DNA from: Desulfobacteraceae bacterium UBA2245
GTDB taxonomy: Bacteria; Desulfobacterota; Desulfobacteria; Desulfobacterales; UBA2245
Direction: 5' to 3'
Assembly: GCA_002347265.1 (NCBI GenBank)
Contig: DDYB01000003.1
Location: 1 to 64,000 of the forward strand
Length of the DNA stretch: 64,000 bases
The stretch's first letter is position 1, and the number at the start of each line of letters is the position of its first letter. Made by a program: the position numbers and the translations under genes. The notes beneath the pieces were generated by a model. That model was not told the origin of the DNA. It made no database searches and saw only the letters and a list, made by a program, of their open reading frames with translations. Positions 8,320 through 17,265 of the stretch are shown here, one piece after another.

Positions 8320-9279
8320 TCAGGCGCCGATAGGAATCTCGATTCCAAGCCCCTTTTCACGGGCCGCCTGAAGCACACGGGCGCCGACGGCCAGATCCTG
8401 AATCGCCATTCCCTGGGATTCAAAGATCGTGATCTGCTCATCACGGGTCCTGCCCGGCGCTCTGCCGGCGATGATTTCTCCGAGCTCGAAAACCCGCCCC
8501 CAGTGAATCCGGCCCTTTTCCACCAGGGGCAGAAGGTCTCCGCATTCCCTTTGCGCCACATCCTTTGCGTCCACAGCAACGATGTCGGCCTTCTGAAGGG
8601 TCTTTTCATCCAGTTCGGCCCGGATCAGGGCGTTTGAGCCCGCGGCGTTGATGTGCACGCCCTTTTCGACCCATTCGTGGGAAAACAGGGGCCTGGATGC
8701 GGTGGTGATGGTGACGATGATATCCGCGCCTGAAACCGCCTCGCGGGCCGACGGGCAGGGAATGACCTCGATTCCGAGCTTTTCCGACCGGCTTTTGCAG
8801 AAGGCCTCCAGTTTTTCGACATTCCGGGCGAACACCCGGGCGGTTCTGATGTTCCGCACGCAGCACAGGGCTTCGAGCTGGCCGTGCGCCTGCCATCCGG
8901 CGCCGAACATGCCCACGGTTTTCGAATTTTCACGGCTCAGCCATCTTGCGGCCACGCCGCCGGCCGCTCCGGTTCGAACCATGCCCAGATAATCGGCCTC
9001 GATTACGGCTTCCAGGTTTCCTCTCCGGCTGTTGTACAGATAAACCAGAAAACGGATGCCCTCCCGTGTGGAGGTATAGGCCTTGTATCCGAAAACCCCG
9101 CAGCTTTCCACGGCGCCCTGAAGAATGTGCAGGGCGCCTTTTTGAATCCGGGTCCGCTCCCGGGGAATATTGACGGCCAGTCCCAGCGCGTGCTCCTTCA
9201 TCGCCTGTTCCACGGCTTCCACCGCCGACTGCATGGTCAGAACCTGCTTGACCTCGTCTTCCCTGATCAAAAGCGCCAT
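8320..9279 (-). CDS. Ornithine cyclodeaminase/mu-crystallin family protein
   Basis: 319 residues. The Rossmann motif GMFGAGWQAHGQLEAL (about residue 122) binds NAD(P). The upstream segments IPRERTRI and GYKAYTS and the TGAAGGVAARWL stretch are family landmarks. Members include ornithine cyclodeaminase, alanine dehydrogenase and ketimine reductases, and the exact substrate cannot be assigned here. A GGAGGAAA ribosome site precedes the ATG. Confidence 0.8.
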   Translation of the reverse strand: MALLIREDEVKQVLTMQSAVEAVEQAMKEHALGLAVNIPRERTRIQKGALHILQGAVESCGVFGYKAYTSTREGIRFLVYLYNSRRGNLEAVIEADYLGMVRTGAAGGVAARWLSRENSKTVGMFGAGWQAHGQLEALCCVRNIRTARVFARNVEKLEAFCKSRSEKLGIEVIPCPSAREAVSGADIIVTITTASRPLFSHEWVEKGVHINAAGSNALIRAELDEKTLQKADIVAVDAKDVAQRECGDLLPLVEKGRIHWGRVFELGEIIAGRAPGRTRDEQITIFESQGMAIQDLAVGARVLQAAREKGLGIEIPIGA

Positions 9280-9404
9280 GTTTCCTCCTGAAAGTTCGGG
9301 TTCGTAATATTTAAAACGCTATTATAGAGAATATTCAAATGGATTAAAACCTGTTTTGAATGCGCGATCAAAGGGTTCGTAATGCTTTGAAAGTGTGGAC
9401 CGGA

Positions 9405-10532
9405 TTATTTCTCGTCACGGGTGTTGTCGGAGATATCGTCCGTCTTCGGTTGATCGGATGGTTCAGGCCGCGGAGCATCGGCGCCCGGAAGTATATCGGC
9501 AAACATCACCCCGTAGATCTCCCAGACCGAGATAAAGAGCGCCGCGATGATGGGGCCGATGATGAATCCGACCACGCCGAACATCATGATGCCGCCCAGC
9601 GTGCTCAAAAAGACCATCAGTTCATGCATCCGGGTGTCTTTGCCCACCAGGGCCGGACGCAGTACATTGTCCAGGCTTCCCACCACCAGACCGCAGAAGA
9701 CCGCCAGACCGACGGCTTTGAGGATATGACCCGACGCGCCCAGAATGACGGCTGCCGGAACCCAGACCAGGGCCGTGCCGATTCCCGGCAGAATAGACAG
9801 GACCGTCATGATGACGCCCCAGAAAACTGCGCTCGGTATGCCGACAACGGCGAAGGCGAGACCGGCAAGAGCGCCCTGAAGCATGCCGATGACAGCCGTT
9901 CCTTTCAGGGTGGCGCGGGCGACCGAGGTGAAACGGGCCAGCAGGATCTGCTCGTCCTTGTCGCCCAATGGCAGGTAGTACAGCGCCTGCTGGACCAGTT
10001 TTTTGCCGTCCCTCAGAAAAAAATACATGGCGTAGAGCAGCACAAAGGTCATGAACAGAAAGTGCACTGTGCCAACGGTGGCGGAAGACAGGCTGTTGAT
10101 CAGATATCTGCTGATGCTGCCGACCATTTCTCCGGCTTTCTGGAAAACCGTGTCCCGGTAGGGAACGATCTGGTCCCAGTACGGAATGGATTCCAGCAGC
10201 TTGAAAAACGCATCGGGCTGGGCGATCTGCCGTTGCACCCAGGGCTTGACGGAATTGCCGACGCTGATGGCCTGGGCCGTGACTATTCCCATCAAAGCGC
10301 CCAGCGGCAGCAGGACAAAAAAGACCATAAGCCCCACGGTGGTCAGAGAGGCCAGGGAACGGCGGCCGCCGAACCAGTTTGCAAACCGCTTGTAGATCGG
10401 GGTGAGCAGCGCGCTGAAAAGCCCGGCCAGAAACAGGGCCATCAGAAAATCACGAATCATGGAAAAAAAGATCGCTGAAATAAAAATGACCACCAGAATC
10501 AGCACGGATTTGTTGACGATTTTACGGTTCAT
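9405..10532 (-). CDS. AI-2E family permease
   Basis: 375 residues with about eight predicted membrane segments and the long hydrophobic C-terminal half of the AI-2E (PerM/YdiK) family, including LSILPGIGTALVW and GGIMMFGVVGFIIGP. Family members have been linked to autoinducer-2 export or Na+/H+ exchange. The charged C-terminal tail is rich in Asp and Pro. Confidence 0.8.
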   Translation of the reverse strand: MNRKIVNKSVLILVVIFISAIFFSMIRDFLMALFLAGLFSALLTPIYKRFANWFGGRRSLASLTTVGLMVFFVLLPLGALMGIVTAQAISVGNSVKPWVQRQIAQPDAFFKLLESIPYWDQIVPYRDTVFQKAGEMVGSISRYLINSLSSATVGTVHFLFMTFVLLYAMYFFLRDGKKLVQQALYYLPLGDKDEQILLARFTSVARATLKGTAVIGMLQGALAGLAFAVVGIPSAVFWGVIMTVLSILPGIGTALVWVPAAVILGASGHILKAVGLAVFCGLVVGSLDNVLRPALVGKDTRMHELMVFLSTLGGIMMFGVVGFIIGPIIAALFISVWEIYGVMFADILPGADAPRPEPSDQPKTDDISDNTRDEK

Positions 10533-10762
10533 TCGGCATCCATCCTCAATTTTTCAATCTTTTCTCAATGTGCGGAAGAGCGCATCAATTTGAGGCCTAC
10601 TATATCACATCCGATCTGTTTTAACAGAGCGCTGAAAAACAGAAATCAGAATTCAAGGTCATTTTCCGCTTGCGATTGTTGTCTGCAAAGGAGAAAATTA
10701 TTTATTAGAACAATCTGAAAGCAACGCTTTCATCCGATCCACACAACCCAGGCGAAACATGA

Positions 10763-11188
10763 ATGATGCTCCAGATTTCAGATACCGTGGCCATTTCACT
10801 CGGCGAGATTGAAATCAGCGCCATCCGGGCTCAGGGCGCGGGAGGTCAGAATGTCAACAAGGTCTCCACCGCGGTGCACCTGCGCTTTGACATTCGCGCC
10901 TCATCGCTGCCGGATTTTTACAAGGACCGGCTGTTAATGCTCAAAGACAAACGCATTACCGGCGAGGGGGTCATTGTCATCAAGGCCCAGCGGTACCGCA
11001 ACCAGGATCAGAACCGGGAGGACGCCTTAATGCGTCTTCAGAAGCTCATTCAAAGCGCCGCCCAATCGCCCAGAAAACGCAAACCCACCCGGCCGACCGC
11101 CGGTTCTCAGGAAAAACGCCTTGAGCGCAAAACCCGGCGCGGACGGATCAAATCCGCCAGAGGAAAGATTCACATCGAGCCGGCATAG
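10763..11188 (+). CDS. arfB: ArfB-type peptidyl-tRNA hydrolase
   Basis: 141 residues with the catalytic GGQ motif at 27-29 (RAQGAGGQNVNKV) and a long basic C-terminal tail (RKRKPTRPT, RKTRRGRIK). That is the size and layout of ArfB/YaeJ, which enters the mRNA channel of stalled ribosomes with its tail and hydrolyses the peptidyl-tRNA. Two adjacent in-frame ATGs (10763, 10766) are possible starts. Confidence 0.9.
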   Translation: MMLQISDTVAISLGEIEISAIRAQGAGGQNVNKVSTAVHLRFDIRASSLPDFYKDRLLMLKDKRITGEGVIVIKAQRYRNQDQNREDALMRLQKLIQSAAQSPRKRKPTRPTAGSQEKRLERKTRRGRIKSARGKIHIEPA

Positions 11189-11226
11189 GGCAGGTTCGGC
11201 CTGGCACGGGTGCGAGCAGGAGAGTT

Positions 11227-11503
11227 TGTGTTCGGAACGATTTTGACGACCCTGGTCGCGCTGATGCATATTTATGTATTCTGGCGGGCCGCATCCGTGC
11301 CTTTTGATGCTTCAGGTTTCCCGAAAGTCTGGATCGGTGCGGACCAGATGCTCGGCGGGCATACCCGCGGCGTACAGGACCGTCTTCCGCGGCGCCGGCG
11401 CCTGAGGACCGCGCATGCGCCTGTGGCGTCCCGGCGAGATTCTTCGTGTGACGCCGCGTTCGGAACCGGAGACTTCCCGATACAGGGGAGCAATTTGACT
11501 TGA
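11227..11503 (+). pseudogene. Possible N-terminal remnant of a membrane protein
   Basis: A GTG at 11227 opens a frame beginning VFGTILTTLVALMHIYVFW, a convincing membrane helix. After about 35 residues it becomes Arg-rich low-complexity text with no family character. It may be the first helix of a membrane-bound phosphoesterase-like protein cut by deletion. The rest of the 11189-11499 gap shows nothing else. Confidence 0.25.
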
Positions 11504-11529
11504 CACGCGGCCCGAATACGTCATATATA
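11500..11529 (+). promoter_or_regulatory. Sigma-70-type promoter for the lipoprotein at 11633
   Basis: TTGACA at 11500-11505, an 18-bp spacer, then TATATA at 11524-11529, followed by an A/T-rich stretch. The predicted transcript starts near 11536, about 97 bases before the ATG at 11633. Confidence 0.5.
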
Positions 11530-11632
11530 AAAAAATATAAATATAACAAGATGTTAAAAATACCGTGTAAGCATCTCTTTTGGCGGGATATGCAACCCTG
11601 ATCGCAGCGCACAATGCTTTTGAGGAAATCCC

Positions 11633-12157
11633 ATGAACACCCATGAAGATCGATCCGCAAACAGAATAATACGTTCTCTGATTCCGATCGTGGCGATTCT
11701 GTCCCTGGCCGCATGCCAGTGGACTCCGAGGGTCGCCGTCGGAAAGTATGTAACGGTCCAGGACCGGATATGTCTGAAGAAAAACGGCGCGGCCGGAATC
11801 AACTGGGGTTCCCGGGACATCAATCTGATGGCCCAGTGCCAAATTCAAGGCCAGGAGATAGCTATTGCCGGAGACATCCGTTTTGCCTCACATCTGGTGT
11901 ATAATTATTCGAGTCTGGAGCATTTCCGGATTTATGTTTATTTTACCGATGATTCCGGTAAGGTGCTTCAAAAAAGTCTGCTGGCGGTGAATTCCGGTCA
12001 TATGAAACCACTGGAAGACATCAGGTTTAACCGGACCTTCAAACTGCCCGAAGCGGTCGGCTGTCTTGCGTTTGAATACGACGGCAGGGCGTTCGACGAC
12101 AGCGACGACTCTGCTATCGGCTGGTGGTTTTCCCACAGCCCGGGATTGGAACCCTGA
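11633..12157 (+). CDS. Predicted lipoprotein of unknown function
   Basis: 174 residues. A basic N-terminus plus hydrophobic stretch ends in the lipobox LSLAAC (Cys about residue 28). The mature part is predicted beta-rich (KYVTVQDRIC, FRIYVYFTDDSGKVL, LAFEYDGRAF) with no motif I recognise. Its own promoter is at 11500. No functional link to the PfpI gene downstream is evident. Confidence 0.6.
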   Translation: MNTHEDRSANRIIRSLIPIVAILSLAACQWTPRVAVGKYVTVQDRICLKKNGAAGINWGSRDINLMAQCQIQGQEIAIAGDIRFASHLVYNYSSLEHFRIYVYFTDDSGKVLQKSLLAVNSGHMKPLEDIRFNRTFKLPEAVGCLAFEYDGRAFDDSDDSAIGWWFSHSPGLEP

Positions 12158-12263
12158 TGATGGGAGGGGAAACGGCTCTTTTGCATGAGGCCTCTCTCAA
12201 TCCGGCAGTTCGGGGAAAAGGGCTGCTGATTCATATTATCGTGCGGCAAGGAGGACGCGGACA

Positions 12264-12782
12264 ATGGCAGTGATCGGAAAGACAGCGGTTATTCTGGTGG
12301 AGCATATGTTCAATGATCTGGAATTCTGGTATCCGTACTACCGCCTCAAGGAGGCCGGCGTCAAGGTGCTGAAGGCCGGATCCGGAAGCGCCTGGGATTA
12401 TGTCGGACAATATGGAACTTCGGTGTGCGTGGAGTTCTCAGCCGAACAGATCTCACCGGCCGATGTCGATGCCCTGATCATACCCGGAGGCTATGCGCCC
12501 GACCACATGCGCCGTCACCCTTCGATGGTGAAGCTGGTTCGAAAGGTTTTTCAGGGCGGAAAGGTGGTGGCCGCCATCTGTCATGCCGGATGGCTTCTGG
12601 CCTCGGCGGATATTCTGAAAGGCCGAACGGCGACTTCCTTTTTTTCAATCAAGGACGACATGGTTCATGCCGGCGCAAAATGGGTGGATCAGGAGGTGTC
12701 GGTGGACGGCAACCTGATCACCAGCCGAAGGCCGGATGATCTGCCGGCATTCATGAAGGCGGTGCTCTCGGCCCTGGAATAA
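12264..12782 (+). CDS. DJ-1/PfpI family protein
   Basis: 172 residues with the DJ-1/PfpI fold: IIPGGYAPDHMRR, then the nucleophile elbow AICHAGW (Cys about residue 110, followed by His), and a terminal SRRPDDLPAF. Members act as proteases, glyoxalases, deglycases or chaperones, and the exact role is undetermined. AAGGAGG lies upstream. It ends 16 bp from the convergent UPF0210 gene. Confidence 0.85.
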   Translation: MAVIGKTAVILVEHMFNDLEFWYPYYRLKEAGVKVLKAGSGSAWDYVGQYGTSVCVEFSAEQISPADVDALIIPGGYAPDHMRRHPSMVKLVRKVFQGGKVVAAICHAGWLLASADILKGRTATSFFSIKDDMVHAGAKWVDQEVSVDGNLITSRRPDDLPAFMKAVLSALE

Positions 12783-12798
12783 TCCGGGCCGGTTGAGA

Positions 12799-14169
12799 TC
12801 AATTGGTCAGACTTTGAATGGGCGCCGGAATCATTCCGCCCATACGGACAAAGGCATTGTCCCTGGCATCGGTGACCGCCATGATGGTTGCCTGTCCCAG
12901 CAGGCCTCCGAAGCTGGCATTGTCGCCGGCTTTTTTGCCGGGAACCGGAATCAGCCGGGCGGCGGTGGTTTTCCGGTTGATCACGCCGATGGCCATTTCA
13001 TCCGCGATGATGGCCGCCAGGGTTTCCTCGGAGGTGTCTCCGGGAAGCGCCACCATGTCCAGCCCCACCGAGCACACGCTGGTGATGGCCTCCAGCTTTT
13101 CCAGCGTCAGATACCCGTTCCGGACAGCCTCGGAGATGTTCAGATCTTCGCTGACCGGTATAAAAGCGCCGCTTAATCCGCCCACATGGGAGCTTGCAAA
13201 GGCCCCGCCTTTTTTCACCGCATCATTGAGCAGGGCCAGGGCTGCGGTGGTTCCCGGAACGCCGATGCTTCTGAGCCCGAGGCTCTGAAAAATTTCGCCG
13301 ACGCTGTCGCCCACGTTCGGAGTCGGGGCCAGCGAAAGGTCCACGATTCCGAAACGGATATTCAGGTTTTTCGCCACCTCCCTTCCGATCAGCTCTCCAA
13401 CACGCGTCACCTTGTAGGCCGTTTTTTTGATGATTTCGGAAATCCGCCCCAGGTTCAGATCGGCTTCCGAAGCCATGGCGCGATCGATCGCCTTTTTCAC
13501 CGCTCCCGGTCCGCTGACCCCGACGTTGATCACCGCATCAGCTTCTCCGATTCCAAGATACGCGCCGGCCATGAAGGGAATGTCCTGAGGGATGTTGGCA
13601 AATACGCAAAGCTTGGCGCAGGCAAGGCCGTCTCGATCCGCTGAAAGCGCCGCGGCCCTTTTGATGACGGCGCCCATTTTCAGAATGGCGTCCATGTTGA
13701 TGCCCGCCTTGCTGGAAGCCACGTTCACCGATGCGCAGACCCGCTGCGTCTCGGCCAGAGCCTGGGGAATGGCTTCCATCAGGGCGCTGTCGCCACGGGC
13801 CGCGCCTTTTTCCACCAGGGCTGAAAAACCGCCGATAAAATCCACGTTCACCTCGGATGCCGCGGCATCGAGGGCTCTGGCTACTGTCACCAGTTCCTCG
13901 GGGGAAAAACGGGCTCCGGCGACCGCGACCGGACTGATGGCGATGCGCTTGTTGACCACCGGAATGCCGTATTTTTCTCCTACCGCATCACAGACCCGGA
14001 CAAGATCGCCGGCCCTGCCGAGAATTCTATTTCGGATATTGTTCAGAAACCGGCCCAGGTCATCGGAGACGCAGTCCATCAGGTTGATTCCCAGAGTCAC
14101 GGTTCGCACATCCAGATGCTCATTTTTCAGCATGGCAATGGTGGAAAGAATTTCCCGGTCGGTCAGCAT
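12799..14169 (-). CDS. PFL family protein (UPF0210/DUF711)
   Basis: 456 residues, the usual length for UPF0210, with NVGVSGPGAVKKAIDRAM and GGLSGAFIPVSED as family landmarks. The fold is related to glycyl-radical (pyruvate formate-lyase-like) barrels, but the reaction is unknown. It lies 3 bp downstream of the ACT-domain gene, an arrangement widely conserved and suggesting a joint amino-acid-sensing role. Confidence 0.85.
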   Translation of the reverse strand: MLTDREILSTIAMLKNEHLDVRTVTLGINLMDCVSDDLGRFLNNIRNRILGRAGDLVRVCDAVGEKYGIPVVNKRIAISPVAVAGARFSPEELVTVARALDAAASEVNVDFIGGFSALVEKGAARGDSALMEAIPQALAETQRVCASVNVASSKAGINMDAILKMGAVIKRAAALSADRDGLACAKLCVFANIPQDIPFMAGAYLGIGEADAVINVGVSGPGAVKKAIDRAMASEADLNLGRISEIIKKTAYKVTRVGELIGREVAKNLNIRFGIVDLSLAPTPNVGDSVGEIFQSLGLRSIGVPGTTAALALLNDAVKKGGAFASSHVGGLSGAFIPVSEDLNISEAVRNGYLTLEKLEAITSVCSVGLDMVALPGDTSEETLAAIIADEMAIGVINRKTTAARLIPVPGKKAGDNASFGGLLGQATIMAVTDARDNAFVRMGGMIPAPIQSLTN

Positions 14170-14172
14170 GGC

Positions 14173-14727
14173 TTAAATCCTGTTGAGGGCTTCGAAAATG
14201 TTGCGGTGCTGAATGCTGATGCTCAGATCCAGCGCTTTGGCCCCCTCGCGAAGATCCGCATAAAGGGCCTGACTGTCGATGTCGGCGGGAATGTCCACCT
14301 CGTAGATCATCACGTTTCCCTCCGGATCATTCCCACCCCGGAATACCGCCTGCAGGTTGGTTACATTGACGCCGTAACAGGCCAGAATGCCGGTGATGCC
14401 GGCCACGAGTCCTTTGCGGTCCGGCCCCTGGGTGGTGATGACAAAGGGTTCGCAGGCGCAGCCGGCCGCAAATGGCGTAAGCGAGAGGCTTTTGACATGA
14501 ACGGTCAGGTCCATCGGCCTGACGGCCGCCTGCATGCGGTTATTGATTTCCGCGGGCTTTAAGCCTTCGGGAATGGACGCGATGAAAATGCCCGCAAATT
14601 CTCCCTGAAGAATGGTCTGCCGGGCGTTTTCGATGTTGCAGTCCAGTTCTAAAAGCAGCTTTGAAACAGCGGCCAGTATGCCGGGTCGATCCGGGCCTAT
14701 AACCGAGATGATCGCTTTGCTTCCCAT
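14173..14727 (-). CDS. Double ACT-domain protein (GcvR/UPF0237-like)
   Basis: 184 residues with two ACT domains: residues 1-75 (ISVIGPDRPGILAAVSKLL) and about 90-175 (VITTQGPDRKGLVAGITGIL). ACT domains bind amino acids. Single- and double-ACT proteins of this kind regulate glycine cleavage or accompany UPF0210 proteins, as here, where the two genes nearly touch. Confidence 0.8.
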   Translation of the reverse strand: MGSKAIISVIGPDRPGILAAVSKLLLELDCNIENARQTILQGEFAGIFIASIPEGLKPAEINNRMQAAVRPMDLTVHVKSLSLTPFAAGCACEPFVITTQGPDRKGLVAGITGILACYGVNVTNLQAVFRGGNDPEGNVMIYEVDIPADIDSQALYADLREGAKALDLSISIQHRNIFEALNRI

Positions 14728-15035
14728 TGAGATCCGCTCCCGAAAAACGAGATGAGGTTAAATGGTCCTGACCGGTCTTTATGCTTCGGTTTGGATTCGC
14801 GGTCTGTCAAATGCCGGTTTTAAAAAACCATGTGCTGATTAACGCTTTGCCCGTTTGCTTGTCAAATGATATCTTCCCGAAACGTCCATGAAAACCGATG
14901 GGTCCGGTGAAGCCCCGTCAGAACGCGGATGCGGCATATATTACGCGCTGTTTTTATGCCTTGAATATGCAAGGCGGCTTGTGTTAATTATCTAATTCGA
15001 TTGAGCGTCCGGAAAAAAATACGAGAGCGGAAACC
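14728..15035. other. 308-bp divergent intergenic region
   Basis: This lies between divergently transcribed genes and must hold the promoters of both the ACT/UPF0210 pair and the membrane-protein/DHH pair. No gene, strong hairpin or repeat was seen. Confidence 0.4.
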
Positions 15036-15887
15036 ATGTCAAAAAACAAAAGCATTCTGTCATTGATCGGTGAAAATAAGAGCCTGTTTGTCATCATTCT
15101 CATCGGCCTGTTTCTGATCGAACTGGAGATCCTTTCGGTTGCGGTGATCAAATCCGGCAAGAAATCCACGCTGGAAGTAATTGACAGTAACGGCGCCCTG
15201 ATCTATGAGGCCGACGGAAAAACCCTGACCGATTTTAACCGGTATTACTTTGAAAGAACCTTCGGACCTCTGGAGAAGTATCAGGTCCGGCTTGTCACCA
15301 AAGAAGAACCTTTCCCGTTTCGGGCCTGGTTTGTGGCCGCCATCGGCGTTCCAGTGGGAGCGATTCTGCTGCTGGGATTTGTTGTCAAGGCCTATGTCGT
15401 CCTGTTTCACGGAGATGAAGGTACGAGGACACCCGAACACCCTGAAGATTTAAAGGGGAAATCCCGCTTCGAACAGATCTTTACAAGGGTTGCCCGGCTG
15501 AATATTTTTACCATCGGTTTTTTTATTTTCTTCGGGGTCTTCCTTTACTGGGTGATTCCCAATCTGATTACCTATGTCGGGCGGGTCGGCATCGAAACTC
15601 TGACCCGGTATCGATGGGTGTTTCTGGGAATCGGCGTGGTGATGGTGGCATTGCTCACCTGGCTGGTTTATCTGAGGTATCTTCTGGCCAAAAAAACCAT
15701 CGAAAGCAACATCGAGATCGATAAATACCGGCTGCAGCTGGAATATGACGCCAAAAGCGCCGAGCAGCGGCTCATGCTGGGATACGAGAATGGTCGGAAG
15801 GCGCCTCCTCAGGTGACGACATGGGATCAGAACAGCGCGGATGAAAAACCGGACGATTTGAAAAATGCAGATCGTAACGACGCATAA
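15036..15887 (+). CDS. Four-helix membrane protein of unknown function
   Basis: 283 residues. One N-terminal membrane helix (17-38), a short extracytoplasmic domain (DSNGALIYEADGKTLTDFN), a second helix near 105-125, two more at 155-175 and 190-215, and a charged cytoplasmic C-terminus. No catalytic motif is recognised. Its end overlaps the DHH-CBS gene by 23 bp, so the two are probably translated together. Confidence 0.65.
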   Translation: MSKNKSILSLIGENKSLFVIILIGLFLIELEILSVAVIKSGKKSTLEVIDSNGALIYEADGKTLTDFNRYYFERTFGPLEKYQVRLVTKEEPFPFRAWFVAAIGVPVGAILLLGFVVKAYVVLFHGDEGTRTPEHPEDLKGKSRFEQIFTRVARLNIFTIGFFIFFGVFLYWVIPNLITYVGRVGIETLTRYRWVFLGIGVVMVALLTWLVYLRYLLAKKTIESNIEIDKYRLQLEYDAKSAEQRLMLGYENGRKAPPQVTTWDQNSADEKPDDLKNADRNDA

Positions 15888-17166
15888 AAACACCGATTTC
15901 GATGCGCTGGCGTCCATGGTGGCGGCCACGATTCTGTATCCGGATGTGGTCCCCGTGCTTCCCAGAAGCATCAATTCCAATATCAAGGCCTTTCTGTCGC
16001 TCCACAAGGATCTGTTTGACATGCGTTCCCCCGAGGAAGTCGACCTGAATCAGGTGCGACGCCTGATCGTCGTGGACACCAACAGCTGGAGCCGCCTGGA
16101 TGGAATGGAGGTGCTGCGGGAGCGCAAGGATCTTGAGATTCATCTCTGGGATCACCATATGGAAGGATCCGACATCGATGCAAACTGGCGATGCGAGGCC
16201 GCCACGGGCGCCACGATTACCCTGATGGTCCGCCAGATGATGAAGGAGAACAAGGTCATTACGCCGATTCAGGCCACCCTGTTTCTCGTGGGTCTTTACG
16301 AAGATACGGGGAACCTGACCTTTCTCTCGGCGACGGCCGAAGATGCCCATGCCGCCGCATATCTGCTTGAACGGAAAGCCGATCTCAAGGTTCTCCAGTC
16401 GATTCTGAGGCCGGCTTACGGAGAAAAGCAGAAGAACATCCTGTTTTCCCTGCTCAGGGACGCAGACCGCATTCCGATCGACGGCTGTCATATCGGCATC
16501 GCCAAGGCGGAGATCGAGGGCCATGTGGGCAATCTGGCCGTGGTGGTTCAGATGTACCGCGAGATTCTGAATGTGGAGGCGGCGTTTGGGATTTTTTCCG
16601 TCAATCAGGGATCCAAGTGTATTGTCATCGGACGGAGCGAAATCGAGAGCATCGATGTCGGGGACATCATGCGCCATCTGGGCGGCGGCGGGCATTCGGT
16701 GGCCGGTTCCGCGATGATCCGGGGCATGACGCTGGACGAGGTGGAAGCGAAAATAAAGGATCTGGTCCGGAACGCTCCCAGTTCGTCCATTATGATCCGC
16801 GATCTGATGTCCCATCCCGTGGTTACGGTCAGTTCCGAAACCTTCATGGCCGAGGTGGCTTCGATTCTGCGGCGCACGGGAAGTACGGGCATGCCGGTTC
16901 TGGACCACGGAAAGCTGGCCGGGATCATCTCCCGGCGGGATTTTCGAAAGGTCCGCAACGAGGCTCAGCTGAACCGCTCTCCGGTCAAGGCTTTTATGAG
17001 CAGCCATGTTCTGACCATTTCGCCGGACAAAACTCCCATGCAGGCGGTTCACATCATGGTCAGACACGATATCGGACGGTTGCCGGTGGTTGAAAATGAT
17101 GAACTGGTGGGAATCGTCACCCGGTCCGACCTCATGCTGTATTTCTACAACGCCCTGCCGGACTGA
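15865..17166 (+). CDS. DHH phosphoesterase with two CBS domains
   Basis: 433 residues. The DHH domain (1-~190) has HKNTDFDALAS and the signature WDHHMEG. DHHA1 follows (~210-305) with GGGGHSVAGSAM. Two CBS domains (about 315-430: RDLMSHPVVTV, VKAFMSSHVLTI) likely sense adenine nucleotides. DHH proteins hydrolyse oligonucleotides, cyclic dinucleotides or pyrophosphate. In many Desulfobacterota the same DHH-CBS unit is fused to a tRNA nucleotidyltransferase head; that part is absent here and the gene stops cleanly. Confidence 0.8.
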   Translation: MQIVTTHKNTDFDALASMVAATILYPDVVPVLPRSINSNIKAFLSLHKDLFDMRSPEEVDLNQVRRLIVVDTNSWSRLDGMEVLRERKDLEIHLWDHHMEGSDIDANWRCEAATGATITLMVRQMMKENKVITPIQATLFLVGLYEDTGNLTFLSATAEDAHAAAYLLERKADLKVLQSILRPAYGEKQKNILFSLLRDADRIPIDGCHIGIAKAEIEGHVGNLAVVVQMYREILNVEAAFGIFSVNQGSKCIVIGRSEIESIDVGDIMRHLGGGGHSVAGSAMIRGMTLDEVEAKIKDLVRNAPSSSIMIRDLMSHPVVTVSSETFMAEVASILRRTGSTGMPVLDHGKLAGIISRRDFRKVRNEAQLNRSPVKAFMSSHVLTISPDKTPMQAVHIMVRHDIGRLPVVENDELVGIVTRSDLMLYFYNALPD

Positions 17167-17265
17167 AGACGGCTTTGGAACCAGTCCGGTTTCTGTGATG
17201 CGCCGCATTCCTCCTCATTGCGACGTACGCTGAAACCCTGACCGATTCAATTCAAACCAGAGACG

